Below the pieces are notes generated by a model. The model saw nothing but the letters and a program-made list of their open reading frames with translations, made no database searches and was not told where the DNA came from. Shown in pieces: positions 48,201-60,031 of a stretch of 64,000 nt of DNA. The translations under genes and the position numbers were made by a program. The DNA is from Paracyclopina nana (Eukaryota; Arthropoda; Copepoda; Cyclopoida; Cyclopettidae). The stretch is from positions 1,984,001 to 2,048,000 of the forward strand of contig JAGUCH010000001.1 in the NCBI GenBank assembly GCA_019096065.1, in the 5' to 3' direction. The first letter of the stretch is position 1. Every line of letters begins with the position of its first letter.

Positions 48201-51200
48201 TGCAACCTCAATTGTAGAAATGGCTTCTATGACGTCATGCTTGGCAGCTGACAAAATCCGCGGAACAACAGAGGGCGCCACTGTTGGCGACCTTTTGACA
48301 GCTGCCATGCAGTTGACCTCAGCACTGCTGAGAATGGGCTCAGCATCGTTGTTGTGCTCAGCTTCTGACAAGATGGCGTCCAAATGTTGCTGCCTTTGAG
48401 GGGAGAGGCAAAATGAGAGTCTGGATGGAAGTGGGGCAATTGGGGCAACATTGGGCACTTTGGGGCCAAAGTCTGTGACAGCTGTCAAGATGTCGTCTTT
48501 CATGGTGACCACTGTGGAATATGGAGTTGAGCGAAAAAGTGTTCAAAGTGTGTAAAGATATTTTTTGGGGTACCTTTGTCACTCTCTTCATCTTCATCTG
48601 AGAGGAACATGGCTGCACTTCCTGATCTGCTGCGGTTTCCTCCATCCTCACTTTGCTGGTCTTCATCAAACCAACTGAGGTCATCCACCTCATTGTTGAG
48701 CTCATCCAAAGGATCCAGAGATTCCTCTTTGAGATCCGTGATTTCCAGCCTCATTTGCCTTGGTTGCAAGTGTAGCAAACTGGCCTTATAATTGATCTGA
48801 ACCGACAAAAGAATTAAAAAATAGAGTCGATTCATTCAAAAAAGTTATTAACCTGTCCAACATGGAGTGGCAGGTGGGCTTGATTGGTGCCAACAATCTT
48901 AAACTTTGTGCCCCAAATGTTGGAGGTGATTTCTGCCAATTTTTGCTCCTCTGGAAGAATGTTCATGTAATCTGGAGGATCATTGCTGACAAAGCCATAT
49001 CTGCCAGCATGAGGAGGCCGTCTGCAATCATAAAAAAGAGGGATAAAATACAAAGCTTGGATTTTACACAAAAGAGCCAGAAAAAACCTTCTATTTCTGC
49101 GACGCCTCCCACGAGGACTGGCTGTTTCATCGTCTGTGGTTTCAGCGTCTGAATTCTCATTGAGGCTTACGTGCAGCCTTTTTAAATGGGCTGGCAGGTT
49201 AGGAACATGATGCCAAGAGCATTGACCTGACTCTCTGTCAACTGAAAGAAGAGTGAATATTAGGTTTGTTTACTTTTTCTCTGCGCACACTGGTCACACA
49301 GAAGCGTCAGCTGACCATGTAAACAAAAGCAGCAACACTCACTTGGCAGCTGAGGGTCGTAAATGGTGAATTCAGGACGGATTTTGCTCACTCTTCTGCC
49401 TTTGAGTAATGGCAAAAATCCGCCCAAATGCTCCAAGTAGAGCGTGTAAGCTGACTGCTGTGGATAGCTGTTTTGCTCAGCTGACTCCGCCTGAGCTGAG
49501 CCGGCAACAGCTGACGACTGCGCAGCCAGTTTCTCAGCGGCTGCTTGCACACTACTGAGACCTTTCTCACTGTGCCTAATCATGGTGCAGTGAAGTCTTG
49601 TATTTTCTGGCAGTTGAGGCTTGATGACGAAATTCCGCAGATTTTCTGGGTCAGGAATGCAGCACTGGAAAGTATTTTTTGTTTGGTTGTCTGTCATGAC
49701 ATACCCACGTATTAATTAAGTATTTACCCTAATTGTCTGGGTGAATAGCATGCCAATGAGATTCTGCAGTCGGCAAGGAAGCGGCAAGAGCTGAACTTGA
49801 TCCGAGCTCTTGAGGGAGTTGTGAATTTTGAGACGGCTCAAGAGCTGCAGAGATCCGATTGAAGGGGAAACCCAGCCAATGTGGATTTCATTTCCGGTGG
49901 CTACGAATAACCTCTTGTCATTGTGACCCCAAGTGACAGCCGAGACAGGAAACTAGAAAGCAATACAACACATCATTTAGGGACTGAATTTGAGGCTACA
50001 AAAATTGAACTTTCACCATTTGGCTGGGGATGCCAATTTTGTAGACCAAAGTGCCAAAATCATTGTAGAAATGGAGGACGTTTTCGTATCGGATGGTGTG
50101 GTTGGACTTCACTGCAAATTCCCTGGATTTGCCTGCAACTGCCAGCAACTCCCCACTGTTGGTCCAGTCCACACAGTAATTTTGAAAGCCAGTGTGTAAT
50201 ACCTTATTTTTTAGAAAGCATCTTTTATGAAGGGGCACGATTGCATAAAGGCCAAAAACTTACTGTAGGGATGACATCGTCGTAGCTTCTTAACAAAAGG
50301 ATTTCCCCATTTTTCAGGCAGGCAGCCATGACAAATGGTCGACCTGAAAGCAAGATGAAAAGCACTTGATGCACTAGATACCCTCCTTTCACACCATTGA
50401 ATTTAGGCAACTTCAAAGGGCTTTACAACTCTTTTGGCAGGGAGAAATTATTTACCATCTGGCCGCAAGTAGGGCTGAGGCTGTTTTGGATGGTGGTTGT
50501 TTGAGCTGGGGAAAATGTTGAGGTTGTTTTGGTGCTCTGGCTGCTCCTCCATGTTGAATCTCTCGCAATTCCAAGCCATTTCTGCGATGGCAACCCCAGG
50601 TCTCAAATTGGTTTTACCCACCGTGTTGCCATGAAGGTCCATGACCAGAATGTCTCCCTGTAATTGCATTTCCATTCGGATTAGCTTTTGCTAATTAGAT
50701 CAGCCTCTTTCTACGTCTTCTCAAACTTGCCTGGAATTTTACTACACTTGCATAATTACACTGGCAGGCAAGAAAGGCCATTTCCATGGGCCATAAAGGC
50801 CTATACTACCACCAGATAACATGATAAAATCGAGTGCACTTCAAGCTTTGTGCATTTCTTCTTGAAAACACTCAAAGCTCTTGAAAAAAGGCTTTTTTGC
50901 GTGTTTGTGCTCTATCATGCAATCAAAAAAATTGCCTTTTGGCTCTAAAAACATTTTTCTTTCATAGTGATAATGCTACTTAGAGGCAATAATTTGACTT
51001 ATCTTATTGCGTGAAATGTTTCAATTTTGAAAGGGAAATGCTCGTTAATTGCCTTCTAGTCTTCTAGTGGAGACTGAGTAAAATTACCAGAAGTGGATTT
51101 TTTGGTTGTAAGTTCATTTTTGGCTTTTTTGAGGGGGGAATGGCGAAAATTGGTTGATCAAGTTCCTGAATAATTACCTGAGTTGTGCCCAAGTAGACAT

Positions 51201-54200
51201 GCTGGTCATCAGGTGTCCACACTCCACTTGTGATATTGCTGACATCTGGCGGCAACATTGTGGACCAGTATCTCTGGCCTGCCACTGATCCCACCAAGAC
51301 AAATCCGTCTTGGTAGCAAATCAGTGCCATCCTCCCATCATGGGACCAAGAGAAGCAAATCACTGGGGTGCTTCTGTCATTGATCAGCTCAATCGACCAC
51401 CTGCCCTCGTACTTGATCCAGACAAAAATGATCCCTGAGGTGTCACAAGAGGCCAATTTCTGGTAGGGCTCGTTCCATCTGACAAGAGTGACCTGCAAAT
51501 AAAACGACCTCAATAACCTCCATGCTGCAGCCTTCTTCTGCTTCTTTTTTATGGGGCTTTCTCATGAATATAAAGTGAGAATCTGGTATCATTTCCACCA
51601 ATCCCACCAAAAAAGGAGGCCTTTCAGACACACACCAGCCAATTTAATCTTGAAAATGAGGCTCTTTTTATGTAAGCTGCATGCAGCTGCTATTTTATAC
51701 ACACACACAGCATCAAATTTCCTCTCCCTGTCAAGCCTAAAGAAGCCTTTGCCACCTTAAAATTACTTCAAATCAAGGCTGAATTTTGTTTTTTCACAAT
51801 ATTCAGTGGCTCTCTCTCTTAGCACTAGGGTTATAATGGCAAATAAAGAAAAGCTATAAAGGCAGTGGGAAAAATGGTGGCTTTCTTTTATATGACACAA
51901 ACTTCATGGGCCTTCTTCTTCTTCTTCCTCTCTTTTTGCCATTGTTATTGTGTAGTAGTTGTAGCAGTCAGAAAGTTTTATTGTTCAACAACGCTGCTAT
52001 GGCAGAAAGTTGCTGCAATTTTTTTTGCAGGTTTGCTGCTGCCTTAAAATGAGGCATTCTCACGAGACTTAGCTAGGAAAGCCACAAAACGAGCATAACA
52101 CTCTCTCTGCTGCTTTGTCATATAGCATCTAGGTGAAAGCCAATGATTTCAATTGAAAGAGAGCTCTTCTGAAATGCATATTAAATGATTGATCGATATT
52201 AGGCCCATTCCCTCTAAGAAAGCCATTGAGACTGGTGCTATTTCTTTAATAGTAACCTGTGATGGATAATAGTGTGAAAAAACGGTGATCGATGGATCAG
52301 CGCAGTTTTGTGCTTAAGCGAGTCGAACCATATTTCATTCCAGTCAAGAAAAGGCTTTCATCCTACATGGATAGAGAATAAAAAAATGAAATGCTCGTTT
52401 ATAGAAGCAGCTGCTAGCCTTCTGTGGGTCATTTGTATCCCCTTGCATAATGAATAGAGCCCGAAATGATGCTGGACATTCCCTTGGTCTCTGATAATGA
52501 TCTGCTTCTTGGCAGCCACATTTTTGACCAGATGTGTGTTCTGCTCCAGCTGTATCACAAGTTTGCAAAAACTAATGCACAAACAAGAGGAAAACGACTG
52601 CAAAGAAACTGTGGTATTTTAATGTCCTAAAAGTGTGCTAATATTCCATGTTGTGGCATAACCTTGAATTTAGAAAGCCCTCTTATAATCCCATCAAAAA
52701 GGAAAGAAAACTATGCCTGACCAAATTGAATCATCACTCTAGCACATGATTGCATCTGTGAATCTTTGATTGCCTAGTTTCAAGCTTCATTGAGTCAAAT
52801 CTATTCATGCTGAACTTAACTGTATGGTAGTTGTTTGGCAACTCTTATCCTCCTTTGAAGTCCCAAGGGAAGCTTTCCTCTTCCTTCTAAGGCTACAGTA
52901 GATGTTTGTGTGCGCCAGTTAGGACTTTTCAAATGAAAACTTTTCCCACTTGTGATGGTAGGAGGAAACTCTTTAAAAGAGATCCCATTTTTGCTCTGAT
53001 GCATGCAGAATGTAGGGTTGCTTTTTCAGGTAAAAAAAGGAAGATATGGTATATGCTATATGGTACAATTTCTTGAAGTAATGGGATACACAGCCAAGAA
53101 GAAGAGGGGGAGACTGCAACTAATCTAATCTAAGGCAAACACTTGTTTTGGCCCTCTATACAGTGCTATGTTCAAAATGGATCCTCACCACCCCACAAAA
53201 AACAGCCGCCAGACCCATTTGCTCAAATACTGACTTCTGACCACGGCATCACTATTTTCTCATTAAAGGTTCGACTCTAGATAACCACAGTTAATGGGAG
53301 CCTTGGAAGCAGGAGCTTTTAGCAGTTTAATGAAATGACATTAAGGTGTGTCTCTCAGCATATAATACTTGAAACGACGATCACTATCTTTAGACCTCAG
53401 GGAGACTTTTCACAGACCCATTACATTTTCTGCCAGCACATTAAACGAATGCACAGTGGAAAACTGCCTTCTTTAAATATTTTCCTGAGGCTCTTCCCTT
53501 GAATGGCTTCTCTCTTTTTTTGGGTTGGCATTTTGGCCCATTTTTCACCCACTGTGGACAAATGCCAAGAGTTGAGGCTTTTATGGGTCCGAAGGGAAGA
53601 CGAGGAAAAGTGAGGAAGAAAGCCAGAAATTCTCACAATTGCTATGCTTGATCCCAACAACCGTCTATTTCATGCTGCCTATCATTATTGGCATGACCCA
53701 GTTTTCTGGTGCATGAATGCCTGAAACAGGCTGCAAAAATGGCTTCAACATCATCCAGCTTTCTAATTTACTTCTTACGAGAGAGAGCACATTTCTGAAT
53801 GAATTCGGAGCGAAAGTTAAACATGGTGCAGTATATCATAATTACACCCCCTTTCCCATTTCTCTAGCTTGAAGGGTTTCTTATTATGATTCCGGAACAC
53901 TCTGGGAATTCCCAAGGGACTTTCTCAGCTGTGCTATCATCGTATTTCTTTATAGTACTACATTACGCATATACTACTACAAGGGTTGTTGTGCTAATGC
54001 TGCCATGTGGCTACTCGATTTCTGACCAACCTTCCATGTCTAGTATGTGTAAACATATGACCGCATATTTGACGAGAGAAAATGAAGGAGAAACTTTGCG
54101 TCAATTATGGTATACTGAAAATACCTCAAAATACCTCGACACAGCGGATTATTTGTGCTCGCTGACGCGTACCTTCAATGGAAATTTTTCCCTTACAAAA

Positions 54201-55465
54201 CCATTTATTTTTGTGTGGTTCGTAAAACCATTTTATGTGCGCGACTGAGTGGTAGCATAATCCATTGTGGAGCATTTGTGTGAAAAGCTACACGCATGGA
54301 AAACTTTCTCTCCTTTTTTGGGTAGATAAGAGTGATTTTTCCAATCTTTCCACGGTTCATTTGTTACGCTCAAGATTAGTTATGGGACAGATCTTCTTCT
54401 CCCCATTCACACTATTACTTGTGGATCTTTAGGCTAAAAATTGTGTGGAACTTTCCTCTTGCTTCTCTTTTTTTAGCTTTTTTCAGGAGGGAAAATTGAG
54501 GCTAATGAAACTTGATCCGTTTGATGTAATGTATAGAAGCCAAAAAAGGGAACAAAAAGTCAGGTCTCGTTGCTTAGTTCAAGTACTATAAGGACACTCT
54601 CACAGCAGCATAACGAAAATAGAATGCAAGAGCTGAAAAAAGTGCATTTGGCCCCCTTTCTTTGTACACTAACAGAATTACCAACAACGGCAGACATTTT
54701 TGGTGTATAACCTGATAACTTTCCCCTCTTCTTTCCGAAGCAAAACTCAGAGTGAAAAATGATGGGCAAAAAGGTGTTTAAAACTTCCCGAGCTTTCCTG
54801 ACATCAACTAATCGAGCCTGAGATGAAAATCCCAATCAAAAACAAGTTTAAACATAATTAGAAAGCAATTTTCAAAAATGGAATGTTTTCTTACCTCAGC
54901 TCTGTGACCTCGAAGGTTAAAGTTTGTCCTTGAAGGTGGGGCCAACTGAGATGATCCATCTAGGCCACAGTGGGATGTAGTGTAAGTGACGCCCACCACT
55001 CCTCGAAGATTTGCCGTGCTTAACCAGCCTTCTTGGTAGTAATGATTCCGATTCAACTTCCAGCCCTCTTCCTATTTGGTAGCAAAAAAATAGTACAGTT
55101 TGTTATAAGGACCCGAAAAGTATATAAAAAATTTCAAGACAGGAAATTCGCCATTTCGTTTCAGTTTTACCTGAGGAGAAGCAGAAACAGCTCCACGACA
55201 GGATATGTCAAAAGTTTGCGATAAAAGTTTGAAAATCCATGACACATGGTGTGTCTGACTTTCTACCCCCTCGTTTTGGCACACAAAATATTAATGCCTT
55301 ACTTTGGGGGAACTTATTTTCTCAATTTCTTGGATTGGTCCAATTGGAAATTATTCAGAGATTTTTTACCTGGGGAATTTCATCGGGAACCCGGCCCATC
55401 CAAGATAGTGATCGAATGTTGCAATCTCCAGCCGTATTGTGACTGCGTTCCCAATGAAGATGCAT
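45275..55465 (-). CDS. TULP4: Tubby-like protein 4 (WD40 plus tubby domain; Drosophila tusp type)
   Basis: Eighteen coding exons: 55465-55370, 55071-54895, 51492-51178, 50657-50456, 50343-50264, 50202-50017, 49952-49728, 49664-49343, 49241-49088, 49021-48853, 48796-48574, 48511-48072, 47969-47569, 47504-47019, 46877-46349, 45703-45599, 45536-45459 and 45391-45275. These total 1434 residues with all phases consistent (human TULP4 is about 1540). The N-terminus has WD40-type repeats: SLSWMGRVP, YYQEGWLSTANLRGVVGVTY, TLVRWNEPYQKLASCD, IFVWIKYEGRWSIELINDR, DGFVLVGSVAGQRYW. After these come LYLEHLGGFLPLLKGRRVSK and TSNIWGTKFKIVG, then the tubby half starting ASLLHLQPRQM. A long disordered low-complexity middle follows. 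The tubby end is MWNEASQVYQLDFGGRV, QESAKNFQIE, VMQFGRIDHNAYTLDFQYPF and the family terminus VTQRLK. The long insertion splitting the tubby domain is typical of TULP4. The second intron is 3.4 kb; the rest are short. TULP4 is thought to be a CUL5 substrate adaptor. Confidence 0.95.
51493..54894 (-). other. 3.4-kb second intron of TULP4
   Basis: AT-rich and without a supported exon on either strand. It holds CACAGTGG-type motifs near 53453 and 53552 and short CT-rich runs. An open frame of 120 codons at 53886-54248 has no family motif and I treat it as chance. Confidence 0.5.
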
Positions 55466-56565
55466 AATGGAGGCTTTTCCTGGAATTCAAATGGATGTGA
55501 TTTATGTCCTTTTTCCCCGTCCTGGTCACTTTGTTGCAATGGTCACGTTTTCTGATTTATCGAACGAACTCAAGATTCTAGTGAAGAAATTGCAATGACT
55601 CTCCTTTTTCATTTTGACAATGATTGTCACGTTTTCTCAATATTTGCTTTTTTCCCGCTGATATCACGAAAACGAAGAAGAAGCCTTTCTTTCTGGCATG
55701 ACTGGCCTTTTCATTATGAAATCTGATTGCTACTCTGATGAAATTTTTATGCGAAACTTGCCACATGATTGAGCTCAATTAGCCCTCATTTTCGTATTAT
55801 AGGGTAAGCCCACTTTATTTCGAGATTGAAAAAGATACTCACTTTTTGCTGCTAAATTCCATTTGAAAGCATGCTTTCACTTTAGATCTCCACAAGCCAC
55901 TGAAGTGTCAGTTTCCTTTCAGCTGTTTTTGTCCCTTGCATTTGGAAAGGGCGCCCTCTGGTGGATACATCCAAAGGGGCTTTCTCTTTTGGAAATAGCA
56001 GCTTTCTACGCTGGATGTGTCATCACTATTTCTTGGGTGGGTCTCCTTTGATTGTCTTTAAATCCAGACATTGCATTTGGGGCTTTTAGGAGGCAATTTT
56101 TCATCTAAGCGAGACAGCTCACCAACACATATTATTAAGTCTTTATTCTTTGCTTAAAAACGGAGCATATTTTCCCTTTCAAAAGGATATGAGGGATATC
56201 CAAAAAGTGTAACAATGTGTGTACCAAGTGCTAGGGCAAAACACTTGCGCTAAAACACACTTGGCTGAAGAAGCTCGTTTATGAAAGCTCTGACATTTGC
56301 ACTTTTTAATGATAGCCCTAATTAGCATTGTCAGCTTTCTAACAGTTTGAGTTTAAAAGGCCCTTTTATATGGATGAAAAAAGCTGAAAAATGGGCCAGC
56401 TACTACCAGTTGACATTTTGCAGTAATTTATCTCACGTTGTAGGAGCTAGCTACGCTAAAGAAAGCCATTTTGGAGCAGCAGCAAAATGGCGCAGAAAGA
56501 GGCCATTTCTTATGCAAATTAACTCTGCATTTTTGGGACGCCAATAATACATCGTTCATGTATAT
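55466..56565. other. Intergenic between TULP4 5' end and the EF-hand gene 3' end
   Basis: Should hold the TULP4 promoter and the 3' UTR of the EF-hand gene. A minus-strand AATAAA (plus TTTATT, 56142-56147) is the nearest clear poly(A) signal for the latter. Nothing else recognised. Confidence 0.4.
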
Positions 56566-57362
56566 TTAGTCCATTCCCTCAGTCAAGTAGTTGAACAGTT
56601 TCTCCAATAAGAGCATCAATTCAGCATCATTCATGCACCCTCGTAAGAATTCTGCTTCAGACAATATACCATCATTGTTGATGTCGATTTGGCGGAAAAT
56701 TTTGCGGGCTTTCTCCTCGGGGTTTTCGGCTGGCTTTGAGCCTATTACATCCAGCATGCTGTAAATCGACTTGATTGCGCTATTCAGCTCAGACTGACTG
56801 AAATTGGAATTTTGGCAGAAGAAAAAAGTTGTACTATAATTAATCAATACCTCATTGTGCCACTGTTGTCCTTATCGAATCTCTTAAATGCCCACGTGAT
56901 TTTCTCTTCTGGAGTTCGAGCTGCCACCAACTCAATGGCCAGAATGAATTCGCGCAAGTCCAAAAATCCTGAGTTATTGGCATCCAGAGTCCTGAAAAAT
57001 GGCCACAAAAGCCTTGAGCTCATAATATATTGCACTAGTGCTTTTACTTGAAAACCACATCAGACATTTTTCGCGCATTTTTTGTGGTGAAACATTTCTC
57101 AAATTGCCTCTTGCTGATTCCTCCCAAGGGAAATTCGATATTGAATCCTACACAATATTTTGAGTGTCTGTAAAAAATTACTTTGAAAAAAAAGTATTGA
57201 TTTATTTTTACCCATGTAGAGCTGCCTGATTTCTCTCTCGTCGTAATCAGTGTGATTCAGCATCCATTGGAGATCCTCGTCACTGAGGCCTCCAATATTT
57301 TTGGCTGAGCTACAGCAAATTCCACAGCAGCAAAAGCACTTCTTGCACCATTTTAGTACCAT
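56566..57362 (-). CDS. Neuronal-calcium-sensor-like EF-hand protein with Cys-rich N-terminus
   Basis: Four exons: 57362-57212, 57147-57048, 56991-56851 and 56797-56566, 207 residues. The layout is that of the NCS/GCAP/frequenin family: a degenerate first EF hand (FNIEFPLGGISKRQFEK), then three Ca-binding loops, DANNSGFLDLRE, DKDNSGTMSQSE and DINNDGILSEAEF, and a C-terminal helix (LMLLLEKLFNYL). NCS proteins usually start MG and are myristoylated. This one starts MVLKWCKKCFCCCGICC, with seven Cys in 17 residues and no Gly at position 2, so palmitoylation may replace the myristoyl switch (inference). The ATG at 57362 is used; the open frame reaches only a TTG upstream. KChIPs also have palmitoylated N-termini, which makes a KChIP-like role possible, but the body does not let me decide. 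It lies between TULP4 and the dual-bZIP gene on the same strand. Confidence 0.87.
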
Positions 57363-57767
57363 TTTCGTCAATCATTTGTCAATCATTTCCAATAGGTGGG
57401 GCTTTATATTCCTCTATGCTTGACATGTTTATGCAGGTGTTTTAGCTCATTAATCAATAAAAGAAAGTTCCTGTCAGAAAACTCAAGAAATAAGCTTTAA
57501 TGTGGCAAAAACAATAAAACAATGCTTAAAAATGCAAGCTTGTATAAGGCGAAATGTCAAGAAAAGAGTCGCGCAACCTCGTGCCCACAAAATTAGTATA
57601 CAAATGTTTTTAATACAAAAAAGCTGATTTTTTAGGTTGGTCAGGCCATCTTGGGTCAAGCAAAGTAATTTGGATAGCAAAGCATAAAATTGACAATTGT
57701 TTATTTTTAACTCATAACACTAAATATTGAAATCAATTAAAATGATTGGTAGAGTAAAATTTCAGTT

Positions 57768-59485
57768 CTATATAATTATCACGTTAGATATATTGGTATG
57801 ACAGGTATGAGTGATTATTCTCGGATTTGAGTGTTTTTGAGGTGGACATGCATCGTATGGAGGAGCAGAGAATCTAGCCTCTAATGGCTTTTTCATACTT
57901 GCTTTCAATTCTTCAATTGATCTCACCAGAGTTTCGTCACAAGTTAGCGTTGAGGCATCCAAATTCTCAATTTGAGCACGAACTTCATTCAGCTGCTTTC
58001 TAAACTCTCCAATCTCAGATTCATACCTTGCCTTGACGGTTTCCCTTTTCCTTTTTAGTTTGGCAGCGTAGCCCCGATTTTTCAAGGTTCTTCTACGACT
58101 TTTCATGATACTCTGCTCCTCTTTGCTAGATCATAACAAAGCCTTTCAAATAACACAAGAAATCAAGCCTGATTTGAGACATTATTTACCTGATTCCTCT
58201 CCGTTTCACCAGTTTGTTCAGCTGCTTGGTAGACAACTTTATCAAGTCTGAATCAGAAATGACATGGTCATTGTTCCAGTTTTTTTCCTGAAGACAAGAT
58301 GATTTCACTGAATAATTCCTTGTAATGTATCTGTTCCTTTCAAATTCAGTAGAGTCTTTAGTCGAGTCTGCTTCTGCGATCGATATTTTAATTGGCAAGT
58401 TTTTCGTTAAAGCACCTCCTCTGTTCAATGATTCTTGGTATCCTATAATTGCAAGCCCTTCTGAATCAAGACATGCTGCCTCTTTTATAGCTGCGAGCAG
58501 GGCTTGAACGCGCTTGACCTCTTCATTTAGTATTTTATGGGTATTTTTCAAGCCATCTAATTCTGCTTGCCATTTTACTCTACTCTTATAGGCAGCTTCC
58601 TAAAGATAGGTTGGGGGTAAAAATAATGAAAAAAGCAAAAAAGCAAAAAACACTTACTCTATTGATGCCTTTTCTCCTTAATTCTTTCATGGCATTAGCT
58701 TGCTCTTCGGTGGCACAAAAGACCTCGCATAGCCTATTAAACTCATCTTTGTCTTTTACCTACATCACAAATGAACCTGAAATATAATATATCATTCTAA
58801 GAAAGAATTCTACTCACTTTGACCCATTCTGGAATGGAACAAGGTCTTTTTGGGCTCTCAGGAAAATTGACTCCAAAATCAGAAGATTTGACTGAGCTAG
58901 GTCCAGGTTGGTTATCGTATGGCAAATATGAGCAATTTTGTGAAGCTGATGATTGCAATGACTCAAAATCCGAAAAGTTCTCAGAGCTGGTTTGAGGCAA
59001 AGTCAAGGCTCGAGGTTGCTCTGGAATCTCTTGAGGATTTTCCCGTCTTGTCAGAGTTGGACTGAGCAACCAGACAGCAGGTATTGAATTGTCATCCCTA
59101 AATGCAGAATCGCACTTTTGGTGAACATGAGTATTGACTTTAGAAGTAATTTGAGGCTGGTACAATTTGAGATGGGTGAACTGTGAAACCTTCTTTGGCG
59201 AAGCTCCCACCAACTTGCAATGGTCTGTGAAAATAGAGTATAATTAGATAACTTAACCAGAAAATTTTAACCAGTTGCTTAACTATGTTTGCAACCACAG
59301 CTTCAATCTCGAAGATTTTCACCCTTATTTTTCCGATTCTCAAGGAAATGAAAGGAATTTTTGGAGAGAAATTACACTAGTTTTTAAAAAGTTGGCTTAT
59401 AATTGATTTGCCTGAAAGAGGTTACTTCAATTCAGCAAAATTGTCATTTACCAATTTTTTCCAGCTTTAATTGCTCCTCTAACAT
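57768..59485 (-). CDS. Protein with two bZIP domains: CNC-like then small-Maf-like
   Basis: Five exons: 59485-59452, 59224-58818, 58759-58658, 58599-58190 and 58125-57768, 436 residues. After about 145 Ser/Pro-rich residues comes bZIP 1: DEFNRLCEVF, then ELRRKGINREAAYKSR, matching the basic signature N-x-x-A-A-x-x-S-R. The first zipper leucine is 10 residues after that Arg, and heptad positions carry Leu, Leu, Val, Ile. The same exon runs on without a stop into bZIP 2: a Maf-type extended homology region (DLIKLSTKQLNKLVKRRG), then SKEEQSIMKSRRRTLKNRG and YAAKLKRKR with a short zipper (heptad Tyr, Phe, Val, Leu). RRRTLKNRGYAA is diagnostic of Maf proteins; the usual Cys-Arg after it is Leu-Lys here. 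DEFN plus the RRKGINREAA block recalls CNC factors (Nrf2 type). The small first exon (MLEEQLKLEKI) is chosen by splice phase and is the least certain part. A minus-strand AATAAA is at 57705-57700. Confidence 0.85.
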
Positions 59486-60031
59486 TTCACTTATTCACTT
59501 TTGGGTCAACATGAACCATTGCCTAAGGATTGTTTAATGTTTACAGGCTACAGCTACAATGCGCAACTTTTGACTTAATTTTTGCATAACCTCTTCTTGG
59601 AATTGTGCAGTTGTTCAATAAAATGGAATATGCGAAATTGACCCACACACGGAAGAAAGTTATTCTTAAAATATTAAGGGATGAATAATTTAGGAAAAGT
59701 AATGATTTTTATTCATTTCATTTAAAGAAAAAGTGATCTGGATGAATTAAATTAAGCATGTAAATAGTGTAAAAGCATCTTTAGTTTTACTGTGCGCAAT
59801 ATTTATTAAAAAGGCTCACGCAACCTCACGCCAATTTAATGCGCGCAGCGTTTCGTTAATGGCGCTTAAATTGCAGGTTTCGTTTGGCAGCCTGTGATTC
59901 AGCGCGTGAAACAAATGGTTTGTTTGCTTTTCAAGCTGATTTATTTTTCGCTAAATGATTAATGATCGGCTAGTTACATTAAAAACACGTTTGAGCAAGA
60001 ATATGATATTAATTTTATTGCGCGTGCACTT
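59486..60031. other. Intergenic, bZIP promoter side to TLX 3' end
   Basis: AT-rich. A minus-strand AATAAA (plus TTTATT, 60014-60019) lies 13 bp after the TLX stop. No gene seen. Confidence 0.45.

Noticed and set aside
53886..54248. 120-codon plus-strand frame in the TULP4 intron
   Set aside because: No recognisable motif and composition like the surrounding intron.
59213..59343. Start of the dual-bZIP protein at 59213 or 59343
   Set aside because: Both are TTG codons. The exon holding 59213 is entered through a CACAG acceptor at 59225 in phase 1, which fits the small ATG exon at 59485-59452.
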